Part shown: piece after piece, positions 24,701-32,319 of the stretch
How the letters are laid out: each line of letters begins with the position of its first letter
Numbering within the stretch: the first letter of the stretch is position 1
Source of the DNA: Photobacterium arenosum
Lineage (GTDB): Bacteria > Pseudomonadota > Gammaproteobacteria > Enterobacterales > Vibrionaceae
Direction of reading: 5' to 3'
Assembly (NCBI RefSeq): GCF_014841115.1
Contig: NZ_JACYTP010000001.1
Coordinates: 124,001-188,000, forward strand
Length of the DNA stretch: 64,000 nt
The notes under the pieces: generated by a model
Told to the model about the DNA's origin: nothing
The model's database searches: none
What the model saw: the letters and a program-made list of their open reading frames with translations, nothing else
Translations under genes and position numbers: made by a program

Positions 24701-25669
24701 CTACTTTTCCCAATCTTTTTTCTTCACGTATTTCGCAATTTCCGTATCGTGTTTATCTTTATGGCCTACATACTGTGCCGGCATTGCAGGGCTCTTCCAG
24801 CGGCCCTGGGATTGGATGTCCGGAATGGATACGCCAGCATCGGATAAATCTTTGGCGGCGCCTACTCTGGGCGACTGGCCTGAAAAAATATTGTCCTGAC
24901 TGAGCCCGAGCTCTTCACCGGCACGGCGAAACACCCGGTAGATGGATGAGTGGTCAAGCGGTTGCTCGCCAATATTGCCATGTCGATCAATTCTTCGAAA
25001 GACAACACCTGATTCAATCATGCCTACCGTTAGCCAACGCTGCATACTACGAGATGCAATGGTACTCAATGCAATTGTGTGATCCTGGATATGCAGACTG
25101 ATAAGTCCAGACGCGTCAATCGAGATATTTTCAATGGTCAGTGCTGCCAGTTCACTTCGCTTGAGCATTGCTTCAAACATGACAGCCCAAATCGCCAGAT
25201 CGCGAATGTCTTTGGGTTTGGTAGAGAGTGAGAAAACATCAACCAGCTGTTGCAAGTGATCATCTCTGAAGGCGTTCGCGTTTTTATAGTCGTCTTTTTT
25301 TTCTACACAATATTTATTCAGTACCAGCCTGACTTCAGTATGACGGCAAGGATCGGGGAGGGCATGACAGCGGTGAACCAGCCCGATTGTGACAATGTAA
25401 CGCTTAAGACTTGCCAGCTTGCGTTTCTTGGCCATCGTATCAATAAAGTTATGTACCGTTTTCACCGTTGCCGGCAAAGGAATGGCCTGTTTGTCCAGGC
25501 AGTATTGAAGGAAGTTATTCCAGTCATTTTTGAAAGCAAGCAATGTGTTTGGTGAATACTGCTTATGCGTTAAAACTTCCCAGATTTCAATATCTTCTAT
25601 AGGGAGTGTGAAGACCTTGATACTGTCTTTTTTCTTATTTTCATCAGCAATGGGAGGAATTTTCTTCAT
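24701..25669 (-). CDS. Cre-like tyrosine recombinase (site-specific integrase)
   Basis: This 322-residue protein has a SAM-like core-binding domain (about 30-120) and a catalytic domain. Its C-terminal half is strikingly like phage P1 Cre: SGQSPRVGAAKDLSDAGVSI corresponds to the Cre box around His289-Arg292, followed by QGRWKSPAMPAQY. Expected catalytic residues are Arg171, Arg268, Trp291 and Tyr300. The His of the His-x-x-Arg box is Gln265 here. No partner excisionase, attachment repeats or cargo genes are next to it, but the dif site lies 2.1 kb away. The upstream region (25670-25774) is AT-rich and has no good Shine-Dalgarno. Confidence 0.88.
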   Translation of the reverse strand: MKKIPPIADENKKKDSIKVFTLPIEDIEIWEVLTHKQYSPNTLLAFKNDWNNFLQYCLDKQAIPLPATVKTVHNFIDTMAKKRKLASLKRYIVTIGLVHRCHALPDPCRHTEVRLVLNKYCVEKKDDYKNANAFRDDHLQQLVDVFSLSTKPKDIRDLAIWAVMFEAMLKRSELAALTIENISIDASGLISLHIQDHTIALSTIASRSMQRWLTVGMIESGVVFRRIDRHGNIGEQPLDHSSIYRVFRRAGEELGLSQDNIFSGQSPRVGAAKDLSDAGVSIPDIQSQGRWKSPAMPAQYVGHKDKHDTEIAKYVKKKDWEK

Positions 25670-25774
25670 TTAATGCACTATAACTTATTTATTGATAAAA
25701 AATACTATATACTAAGCCGCCTCATAAACAAGACGGCATGTAACAAACATTAAATAGCTAACTAATACAGAAGG

Positions 25775-26284
25775 TTAATCGTCTTCATCTGATTTTTCTA
25801 CATCAACCAAATAGTCGCCCATCAGCCAGTTTCTGCCGAGCAACAGTTTGTATTCCAGCTTACTACGGTTTCGCAAGTTTACTGTGACTTGTTTATGCTC
25901 ACCGTTCCAGCTTAAATCCATTTTTACTGCATAACGGCGTTCAACACCTTGAGCATTACGGATTTTACTGACTTTAACTATTTTGGCTTTGTGGGTGGTT
26001 GTTTCACCTTTTTCATTTTTTGTCTTGAATTCCACCATATTGCCTAGATTTTCACGCATATCCTCGCTTTTATCACCTAATATACGGATATCGTAAGCAT
26101 TGATCGAAGACGTGTTCGCGCCAGTATCAATTCGGGCTTTATATTCAAGTTCTAAATCCTGGACGTTGATAGTTTCAACCTGACCAACAATGGATTTTTT
26201 TTCGAGAGGTCGACTGTCAGCCAAGGAAGAGGGGCTGTTAAATGCAAATACAACTAACATTAACGGAATCAATGCTTTTTTCAC
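25775..26284 (-). CDS. Secreted retropepsin-like (RimK/LysX-associated, 'ATP-dependent zinc protease') aspartic protease
   Basis: This 169-residue protein has a signal peptide (MKKALIPLMLVVFAFNSPSSLA) and the aspartic-protease-like motif ARIDTGANTSSINA with Asp53-Thr54-Gly55, followed by LLLGRNWL near the C terminus. These define PF05618, often misnamed ATP-dependent zinc protease; crystal structures of the family show a retropepsin-like fold. Cytoplasmic members act with RimK-type glutamate ligases, but this one is exported and no such ligase is nearby, so its substrate is unknown. The acidic C terminus ends DEDD. Confidence 0.85.
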   Translation of the reverse strand: MKKALIPLMLVVFAFNSPSSLADSRPLEKKSIVGQVETINVQDLELEYKARIDTGANTSSINAYDIRILGDKSEDMRENLGNMVEFKTKNEKGETTTHKAKIVKVSKIRNAQGVERRYAVKMDLSWNGEHKQVTVNLRNRSKLEYKLLLGRNWLMGDYLVDVEKSDEDD

Positions 26285-26391
26285 GGAACCTCCAAAAAAG
26301 TGCCAATCGTAAATATGATCACTATAAACATAAGTTACGTATGTTTGTTCAGCTTAAAGTTAAAGGTCTGATGAGGTAAGCTTAGGTTCAG

Positions 26392-27003
26392 CTAATCAAC
26401 CTTTAGTCTCAATGCTGAGCGAATCTGTTGATAACAAGCAGGTGTGGGTGAAAAACGAATGGCTGTTATGCCCAACTTTCTGGCCGCAAGCACATTGTCT
26501 TCATTGTCATCGATAAAATACGTATCTTCTGGACTAAACGCGTATTTTAACATAAGTGATTGGAATATTTCAGGTTCTGGCTTCATCAATAGCTCTTTAG
26601 CAGAAACCAGACCACCATTGAACAATGAAATGAAATCATGCTTATCGTTGAGCGTGTCAAAAAAGGCGCTACTCATGTTCGTGAGATAGTACAGGTTAAA
26701 ATCTTGTTCCAGTAAGTCTTCAAGTAAGTTTTTCGACGCATCGATCACAGTCAGACTGTTTTGAATGTGATCGATGAAATCTTCCATTCTTGCCTCTGGA
26801 AAACCGGTACGAGCAGCAAATTTAGGGATAACCTCGGCCATCAACATTGTACCGCGATCCAAAGCCAACCAGTCAGGGTGCTGAAGTACATGTGTCAGTA
26901 GTATGTCTTGTTCGTAAGTTGACTGAGTGAAAGTAGAGACGATTTTGTGCGGGTTCCAATCAAACAGCACAGCACCAAAGTCAAAAACTATATTATGAAT
27001 CAT
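26392..27003 (-). CDS. HAD-family hydrolase (YihX-like)
   Basis: This 203-residue cytoplasmic phosphatase-like protein has HAD motif I as FDFGAVLFDWNP, a helical cap region, motif II at YYLTNMS, motif III Lys in KPEPEIFQSL, and motif IV in YFIDDNEDN. The layout is that of HAD subfamily IA and resembles the sugar-phosphate phosphatase YihX. Motif I has Asp then Phe-Gly rather than DxD: the second Asp of the phosphatase motif is absent, as it is in YihX-like proteins where the order is DLGNV. Substrate unknown. It is divergent from yciH. Confidence 0.85.
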   Translation of the reverse strand: MIHNIVFDFGAVLFDWNPHKIVSTFTQSTYEQDILLTHVLQHPDWLALDRGTMLMAEVIPKFAARTGFPEARMEDFIDHIQNSLTVIDASKNLLEDLLEQDFNLYYLTNMSSAFFDTLNDKHDFISLFNGGLVSAKELLMKPEPEIFQSLMLKYAFSPEDTYFIDDNEDNVLAARKLGITAIRFSPTPACYQQIRSALRLKVD

Positions 27004-27121
27004 ATGCGTTTCCGTTAGAGGCCTATTTATTGATAATATTCGGGCTTAGCCTGGTCGCAAGCTTCTATATTCAACCTGATGGCCAGGTCACACTTTTAAA
27101 GCAGTTATTGGGGTCAATTTC

Positions 27122-27445
27122 ATGAGTGATAACAGCCGATTAGTCTATTCAACAGATGCAGGCAGAATTAAAGAAGAGAAAACAGTCCCGGAACGTCTGA
27201 AAGGCGATGGCGTGGTACGAATTCAGCGCCAGACAAAAGGCCGTAAAGGAAAGGGAGTCTGTATTGTCACAGGGTTGGATATGAATGATGCTGAGCTCAA
27301 GCTTTTGGCCGCTGAGTTAAAAAAAGTCTGTGGCTGCGGCGGTTCTGTAAAAGATGGAACCATAGAAATTCAGGGTGATAAACGCGATCTCATCAAAACC
27401 ACCCTTGAGAAAAAGGGACACACGGTAAAATTAGCCGGTGGCTGA
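27122..27445 (+). CDS. yciH: YciH, SUI1/eIF1-like translation factor
   Basis: This 107-residue protein belongs to the SUI1 family. The core GDGVVRIQRQTKGRKGKGVC, then LKKVCGCGGSVKDGTIEIQG and a final HTVKLAGG are diagnostic. The E. coli homologue affects start-codon fidelity and is reported as a stress-related inhibitor of translation initiation. Upstream it is divergent from the HAD gene; downstream is the long non-coding gap with the dif site. No clear rho-independent terminator is visible after it. Confidence 0.93.
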   Translation: MSDNSRLVYSTDAGRIKEEKTVPERLKGDGVVRIQRQTKGRKGKGVCIVTGLDMNDAELKLLAAELKKVCGCGGSVKDGTIEIQGDKRDLIKTTLEKKGHTVKLAGG

Positions 27446-27949
27446 GAGACTTACATCAGTCTGGCAATCCTGGTTTCAGCAGCCAACCAGGATCTAATCA
27501 GCGCAACCTGAATTCACAACGTATACACGCCGACAAGATTGCCTGCGCACTTTAAGAGATCCCGACGAACTCATTGGCGTTCGTTGGTCTTAGGTAATTC
27601 CGCCTGACATTGAAGAGCCAGGCAAACTGACAATTTGCAGCAGGACTTAAATACAAGTGTGAATTACCTATTTTATGGTAAATCACCGTTATGGTTAAAT
27701 TGCGTGAACCTGTCTGGTGAGGCCGTCATATAGAAGGGAGCAGAGAGCCCAATGAGTTAGACTCTCACACCTTTAATTTAACATAATCTATGTTATGCGC
27801 ACTAATGTTGGTGTCGCAAAGCTAAAGTGTCTATTTTCTGCAAAGTATAAATGTCGAGTTAACTTATCACTGCCCGTGATATTTCTATTGCCTCTGTCAT
27901 GGCCTATGACGTTGATTAAGCAAGGTTATACCAGCACTACAAATGATGC
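27446..27949. other. Non-coding interval carrying the replication-terminus site
   Basis: A 504-base gap between yciH and umuC with stop codons in all frames and no supported gene. The recognisable content is the dif site at 27776-27803. The rest shows nothing I can identify. Confidence 0.7.
27776..27803 (-). other. dif: dif site (XerC/XerD chromosome dimer resolution site)
   Basis: Read on the minus strand, the XerC arm is AGTGCGCATAA, the central region is CATAGA, and the XerD arm is TTATGTTAAAT. E. coli dif has GGTGCGCATAA and TTATGTTAAAT as arms, and V. cholerae dif1 has AGTGCGCATTA and the same XerD arm (recalled from the literature). Twenty-one of the 22 arm bases match E. coli and the spacer has the required six bases. 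It lies in a gene-free gap, and the flanking genes show converging strand bias. XerCD acting with FtsK resolves chromosome dimers here. Which of the two chromosomes it belongs to is inferred from gene content. Confidence 0.9.
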
Positions 27950-29254
27950 TTAACACTTTGCCATTGGTATTTCGTCCAGCATAGTTGTCCATCGGTTGGA
28001 TCGGAAGGCTTGCCGCATGTGCCAATTGCTGGTTGCGATAACGGATGCCGGTTTAAGGCCATTCTTATAGCGCGTATTGAGCCTGTCGGTGATGAGCATG
28101 AGATCGCGGCGTTTGCTTTCTTGCAGCGCATCTCCGCTAAACATGTCTAGCTGAAGTTTGTTCTGACTCACAGGGCTAAGCTCATTCAGCATGACGCCAA
28201 TTTTTTGATATGAATAACCAGGACGATACATTTTAGCCAGCTGCGCTTGTGCAGAAATGATCAGTTTTTGTGTATCCTGAGTCGGACAAACCAAGGATTC
28301 CATACTGCTTTTATTGTGTTGAGGTAACTGTTTATAGCGATTTGTTCGTATATAAACCCCAACAGAGGACGCTTGACTCCCCTGTTTTCTCAGTTTTTCA
28401 CCTGCACGATGGCAATGGAAAGCAAGAGCTGATTGTAATTCTTGTTGATCCGTAATGCCTACACCAAAGCTCCGGCTCGAGAGAATTTGTTTTTTCGTTA
28501 CATCAATATCTCCTGGATCAATGCAACTGATTCCCTGGAGCTCTAATACTGTACGAGTTAGGCCTACATTCCAGAGTTGACGCATAAACGCAACATCCTG
28601 ATTTGCTAATTGCCACGCTGTTGTTATACCACTGGTTTTCAGTCGGGTGGCCAATCGTGTTCCAATCCCCCACACTTCCTGAACATCCATTCTTTCCAGC
28701 AACCACTGTCTTTGCCGTTCTGTTTGAATATGAAGCACGCCATGCACTCTGTTTTCGTAGCGTTTGGCTGCATTGTTTGCAAGTTTCGCCAATGTCGGTG
28801 AAGTACCAATGCCAACACGAACAGCTAAACCAAGCCTGTTACTGATTACTTCTACAATACTTTTTCCATAACTTGTCAGTGTTTCAGTTGCTAAACCGTC
28901 TAAGCGTATAAACGCTTCATCAATGGAGTATTGCTCAACCTGAGGAGAAAACTGCCTCAACTCGTCGATAAAACGCTGGCTCATATCAGCATACAGACTG
29001 TAATTTGAACTGCGTACCTCAACACCTGCGTGTTTAGCTTCTCGCTCAATTTTGTACCATACTGCCCCACGTTTTATCCCTGCCGCTTTTGCTTGTGCAT
29101 TAATAGCAACACAGCAGCCATCGTTATTTGAAAGCACCACAACAGGCTTGTTTGCTAGTTTGGGGTCAAATAATTGCTCGCAGGCTGTATAAAAACTCTG
29201 AACATCAACCAGCGCCCAAACCTGATCCTTGTTTCCTGATACTGTTTGAGTCAT
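27950..29254 (-). CDS. umuC: DNA polymerase V catalytic subunit UmuC
   Basis: This 434-residue Y-family polymerase copies damaged DNA during the SOS response. Motifs seen: WALVDVQSFYTACEQLFDP (metal-binding Asp and the family Tyr), VVVLSNNDGCCVAINAQAKA, and QYSIDEAFIRL with the Ser-Ile-Asp-Glu catalytic pair. A helix-hairpin-helix and little-finger domain follow; the C-terminal DUF4113 region ends at residue 434. Length is usual (about 422 in E. coli). The start codon shares one base with the umuD stop (TAATG), so translation is coupled. The gene ends about 150 bases from the dif site. Confidence 0.96.
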   Translation of the reverse strand: MTQTVSGNKDQVWALVDVQSFYTACEQLFDPKLANKPVVVLSNNDGCCVAINAQAKAAGIKRGAVWYKIEREAKHAGVEVRSSNYSLYADMSQRFIDELRQFSPQVEQYSIDEAFIRLDGLATETLTSYGKSIVEVISNRLGLAVRVGIGTSPTLAKLANNAAKRYENRVHGVLHIQTERQRQWLLERMDVQEVWGIGTRLATRLKTSGITTAWQLANQDVAFMRQLWNVGLTRTVLELQGISCIDPGDIDVTKKQILSSRSFGVGITDQQELQSALAFHCHRAGEKLRKQGSQASSVGVYIRTNRYKQLPQHNKSSMESLVCPTQDTQKLIISAQAQLAKMYRPGYSYQKIGVMLNELSPVSQNKLQLDMFSGDALQESKRRDLMLITDRLNTRYKNGLKPASVIATSNWHMRQAFRSNRWTTMLDEIPMAKC

Positions 29255-29640
29255 TAGCGCTCCAGCAAGTTATGAATATTACGTGTAACCACGCCAAAAA
29301 TTTCAGAGTCCTCCGGCATAGGAAATGGCTTCATCGCCGGGTTTTCAGCTTTTAACCACCAGGTATTGTTATGTCGAATGAGACGCTTACATGTGAACTC
29401 ATCGAAGATACGGGCAATGACAATCCGGCCCGGCAGCACAGCTTCAGCACGGTCCACAACTAATAAATCGCCATCGTAAATGCCGGCCCCCGTCATAGAC
29501 TCACCAGACGCTTTCAGTACAAAAGTGGCATTGGGATGGCGAATGAGATAATCCATCAGTTCCAGTGATTCTTCATGCCCTTCAGCTGGTGAGGGAAAGC
29601 CGCACCGAACAGATTCAATAAACAAAGGTAATACAGCCAT
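29254..29640 (-). CDS. umuD: Polymerase V accessory subunit UmuD (self-cleaving)
   Basis: This 128-residue LexA-like protein self-cleaves with RecA filaments to UmuD' and forms polymerase V with UmuC. The cleavage site Cys13-Gly14 lies in RCGFPSPA, the catalytic Ser48 is in ASGESM and Lys85 in EFTCKRL. The N-terminal arm before the cleavage site is 12 residues, about half that of E. coli UmuD, a variation common among homologues. Expression is controlled by the LexA box at 29661-29676, about 20 bases upstream of the start. Confidence 0.95.
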   Translation of the reverse strand: MAVLPLFIESVRCGFPSPAEGHEESLELMDYLIRHPNATFVLKASGESMTGAGIYDGDLLVVDRAEAVLPGRIVIARIFDEFTCKRLIRHNNTWWLKAENPAMKPFPMPEDSEIFGVVTRNIHNLLER

Positions 29641-29658
29641 TGTTACCCTCTCAACTCA

Positions 29659-29678
29659 TACTGTATATAAAAACAGTA
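29659..29678 (-). promoter_or_regulatory. LexA (SOS) box of umuDC
   Basis: CTGT, eight AT bases (ATATAAAA), ACAG at 29661-29676, flanked by TA on both sides: a perfect match to the gamma-proteobacterial LexA consensus. It starts 21 bases upstream of the umuD start codon. Confidence 0.95.
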
Positions 29679-29810
29679 TAAAAGGTTATTGGCGTACTGA
29701 ACAGAGAAAAAATGCGGCATGGCTCTGAAAAGTTCAGAGTGTTTCTAATGCACTGAAATACCGAAATAAAATGTATAAATCTTTGTCTTACACTGAAGCG
29801 ATGTTGATGG

Positions 29811-29830
29811 TACTGTTTTTATATACAGTA
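29811..29830 (+). promoter_or_regulatory. Second LexA (SOS) box, mirror copy
   Basis: TACTGT followed by TTTTATAT and ACAGTA is the exact reverse complement of the 20-base umuDC box at 29659-29678, 132 bases away. It faces the SPOR lipoprotein gene, whose start is 178 bases downstream. Confidence 0.9.
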
Positions 29831-30007
29831 CCATGGTATTCTTGCACTCATAGCACTCATGCTGCTACATATTTGCAAAAAAACGGGCAAGTCTGCTTTA
29901 AAAAACAACAAACTCAACGCTAATTTAGGGATTTATCCGATCACCAGTTTATCTTATTGCTAAACTGGCCGCCTGTTGGTGACAGGGATTGGAATTGGAG
30001 AATGAAA

Positions 30008-30415
30008 ATGCGAAAAATCATCATGATTTTAGCACTGGTCGTGCTCAGTGGCTGTGCTTTACAGCCTGACCAGCAGTATCACACTGGGCAGTGCGTCGGA
30101 AAAATGACAACAGAAGAAGCGTATGGGCATTTAGACCCTAATCGTTACACTATTCAGGTGCTGGCTCTGAGTGAAGAAAGAGATATTCGCGGTTATCTGC
30201 GGGAAATCCCAGGGCAGGATCCAATTTGGGTTAACTGGAAACATAGTTTAGGTAAGAGCTGGTACGCTGTTATTTATGGCGATTTTGCCACTAAACAAGA
30301 AGCGAAGCAGCGTATTCAAACATTGTCGCCTCGTATATTGGCACAAGGTCCGTTCGTCCGCAGTTTTGCGGAAGTGCAAAGTGATAAGCAAACTGACGTT
30401 TTTCGTATGCGTTAA
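30008..30415 (+). CDS. SPOR-domain lipoprotein (short paralogue), possibly SOS-controlled
   Basis: This 135-residue protein has a lipoprotein signal (MRKIIMILALVVLSGC) and one SPOR-like domain: YTIQVLALSEERDIRGYLRE, WVNWKHSLGKSWYAVIYGDF and GPFVRSF. It lacks the long linker of its paralogue at 21889-22569. ATG 30008 has GGAG seven bases upstream; ATG 30002 is too close to it. The nearest upstream regulatory element is the second LexA box, and a hairpin at 29944-29968 lies in its leader. A septal peptidoglycan role under DNA damage is an attractive inference, not shown. Confidence 0.75.
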   Translation: MRKIIMILALVVLSGCALQPDQQYHTGQCVGKMTTEEAYGHLDPNRYTIQVLALSEERDIRGYLREIPGQDPIWVNWKHSLGKSWYAVIYGDFATKQEAKQRIQTLSPRILAQGPFVRSFAEVQSDKQTDVFRMR

Positions 30416-30459
30416 AGAAATGCGCTCAGACTGTCTGGGCGCACTTCTGACCCTTCACA

Positions 30460-31389
30460 TTAAAGCTTTTCGATGAGTTCAGGTAAGATCTCAAACAAGT
30501 CACCGACTAACCCATAGTCAGCTATATCAAAGATTGGAGCATCAGGATCTTTGTTGATGGCGACAATCACTTTCGCATCTTTCATCCCAGCCAAGTGCTG
30601 TATTGCTCCTGAAATACCAACAGCAATATACAGCTCTGGCGCAACAATTTTACCGGTCTGCCCAACTTGTAGATCGTTTGACACAAAGCCCGCATCGACA
30701 GCCGCTCGGGAAGCCCCCACAGCGCCGCCAAGTTTATCCGCCAGCGTTTCTATCATTGCGAAATGTGCTTTATCTCCAAGCCCCCGGCCACCGGAAACCA
30801 CCACACGCGCAGCTGGCAATTCTGGGCGGCTACTTTGCGTAATTTCACTGGACACATATTCAGAGTTCGGTGATTCGATCACTTTTTCTAGTTCGACAAT
30901 TGGGGCCGCTGCCCCGCTTGTTGCTGAAGAGGTAAATGCTGAAGCACGCACAGTAATCAGCTTTTTACTATCTAGCGACTTCACTTTGGCTAGTGCATTC
31001 CCTGCATATATCGGTCGGATTACGGTATCGGCAGACTCGATGCTGACGACATCGGCCAGTAATCCAACATCCAGAAGACCGGCAACACGCGGTAATATGT
31101 TTTTTCCGGTTGTCGTTGCTGCCATCAGTAAGTGAGAATAATCGGCTGATAGTTCGGCGATAACCGCTGACATATTTTCAGCCAGCCAATGCGTGTACAC
31201 AGGATGATCGGCCAGAAGTACTTTACTCACACCCGCAATGCCAGCGGCTTGCTCTGCAACAGCCTGGCATTGATAACCCGCTACCAATACCTGACAGTCG
31301 CTCTCCAGTGACTGACTTGCAGTTATCACCTTGGATGTTTCAGGTGACAACGTATGATTGTCGTGTTCTGCAATGATAAGTACACTCAT
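30460..31389 (-). CDS. etfA: Electron transfer flavoprotein alpha subunit
   Basis: This 309-residue subunit binds FAD and, with EtfB, passes electrons from acyl-CoA and related dehydrogenases to ETF:quinone oxidoreductase. The FAD domain is clear in the C-terminal half: ARVVVSGGRGLGDKAHF, GASRAAVDAGFVSNDLQVGQ, the PELYIAVGISGAIQHLAGM signature and VAINKDPDAPIFDIADYGLV. It overlaps etfB by four bases (ATGA). Confidence 0.96.
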   Translation of the reverse strand: MSVLIIAEHDNHTLSPETSKVITASQSLESDCQVLVAGYQCQAVAEQAAGIAGVSKVLLADHPVYTHWLAENMSAVIAELSADYSHLLMAATTTGKNILPRVAGLLDVGLLADVVSIESADTVIRPIYAGNALAKVKSLDSKKLITVRASAFTSSATSGAAAPIVELEKVIESPNSEYVSSEITQSSRPELPAARVVVSGGRGLGDKAHFAMIETLADKLGGAVGASRAAVDAGFVSNDLQVGQTGKIVAPELYIAVGISGAIQHLAGMKDAKVIVAINKDPDAPIFDIADYGLVGDLFEILPELIEKL

Positions 31390-32138
31390 GAGATCACCTT
31401 GGCTTCATTTTTTAGTTTATCAACCAATTCAGAGACTGAACTTACTTTTGTGCCCCCCTGGCGAGCAGGTGGTGATGAAACTGCCAGTAATTCCTGGTTT
31501 TGTGACAGCGTCACACCAAGGCCATCCAAGCTGATAACATCTAACGGTTTTTGCTTCGCTTTCATGATATTGGGTAATGAGGCATATCTGGGCTCATTCA
31601 ACCGGAGATCTGTACTGACTACCGCAGGCAGCCGTAACTTGACGGTTTCCAAGCCGCCATCAATTTCTCGTGTTACTTTGATGAAACCGTTATCTACTTC
31701 AATCTTTGAGGCAAAAGTCCCCTGAGGAAAGCCAGACATGGCTGCTAACATTTGAGCGACTTGATTATTATCTGAATCAATTGACTGCTTGCCCATAATC
31801 ACCAGATCAGGCGATTCACTTTTTACAAGGGCGTGAAGAATGCGTGCAATATTCAGAGGCTCAGCTTGTGCGGCACTATCAATGTGAATTGCTCTGTCTG
31901 CGCCAAGTGCCAAAGCAGTACGGAGCTGTTCCTGGCAGCTCGTTTCACCCACGCTGACTACAACCACCTCACTGGCCGAGCCGGATTCTTTCATGCGAAC
32001 CGCTTCTTCTATGGCAATTTCGCAAAAAGGATTAATGGCCATTTTAACATTATGCTGTTCAACGCCTGAGCCGTCGGATTTAACACGAATCTTCACATAC
32101 GGGTCTATCACCCTTTTGATTGCGACTAACACTTTCAC
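31386..32138 (-). CDS. etfB: Electron transfer flavoprotein beta subunit
   Basis: This 250-residue partner of EtfA binds AMP. It starts MKVLVAIKRVIDPYVKIRVK and contains the conserved NPFCEIAIEEAVRMKE and the VSTDLRLNEPRYASLPNIMK signature of the beta subunit. The start codon is GTG, with AAAGGAG six bases upstream. First gene of the etfBA operon, divergent from the quinone oxidoreductase gene across a 181-base region holding a LiuR-like palindrome. Confidence 0.96.
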   Translation of the reverse strand: MKVLVAIKRVIDPYVKIRVKSDGSGVEQHNVKMAINPFCEIAIEEAVRMKESGSASEVVVVSVGETSCQEQLRTALALGADRAIHIDSAAQAEPLNIARILHALVKSESPDLVIMGKQSIDSDNNQVAQMLAAMSGFPQGTFASKIEVDNGFIKVTREIDGGLETVKLRLPAVVSTDLRLNEPRYASLPNIMKAKQKPLDVISLDGLGVTLSQNQELLAVSSPPARQGGTKVSSVSELVDKLKNEAKVIS

Positions 32139-32258
32139 TGGCGGCTCCTTTGCAAATCAATATGTTAATGAAGAAGTACGGCAAGATACCTGATTGAAAA
32201 GTTCCCAATCGGGCATTCAAAAGCCGAGAGATGTCTTTTGCATTGAGTGTGGTTCGGG

Positions 32259-32274
32259 TTTACGTTTACGTCAA
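32259..32274. promoter_or_regulatory. LiuR/PsrA-like palindromic operator between etfB and the ETF-QO gene
   Basis: TTTACGT, TT, ACGTCAA form a 16-base near-perfect palindrome (one mismatch between arms). It resembles the TTTACGT/ACGTAAA sites of LiuR, the MerR-type regulator that I recall controlling branched-chain amino acid catabolism and etf genes in gamma-proteobacteria. Confidence 0.55.
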
Positions 32275-32319
32275 CTGGACTACAGTTACTCATAGTCTTA
32301 ATACAAAGGGACATGGGGC

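Noticed and set aside
30421-30443. Hairpin after the short SPOR lipoprotein gene
   Set aside because: The stem has a mismatch and no T tract follows, so I do not call it a terminator.
30551-31135. 194-codon plus-strand ORF over etfA
   Set aside because: It is antisense to EtfA, whose FAD-binding signature is unmistakable.
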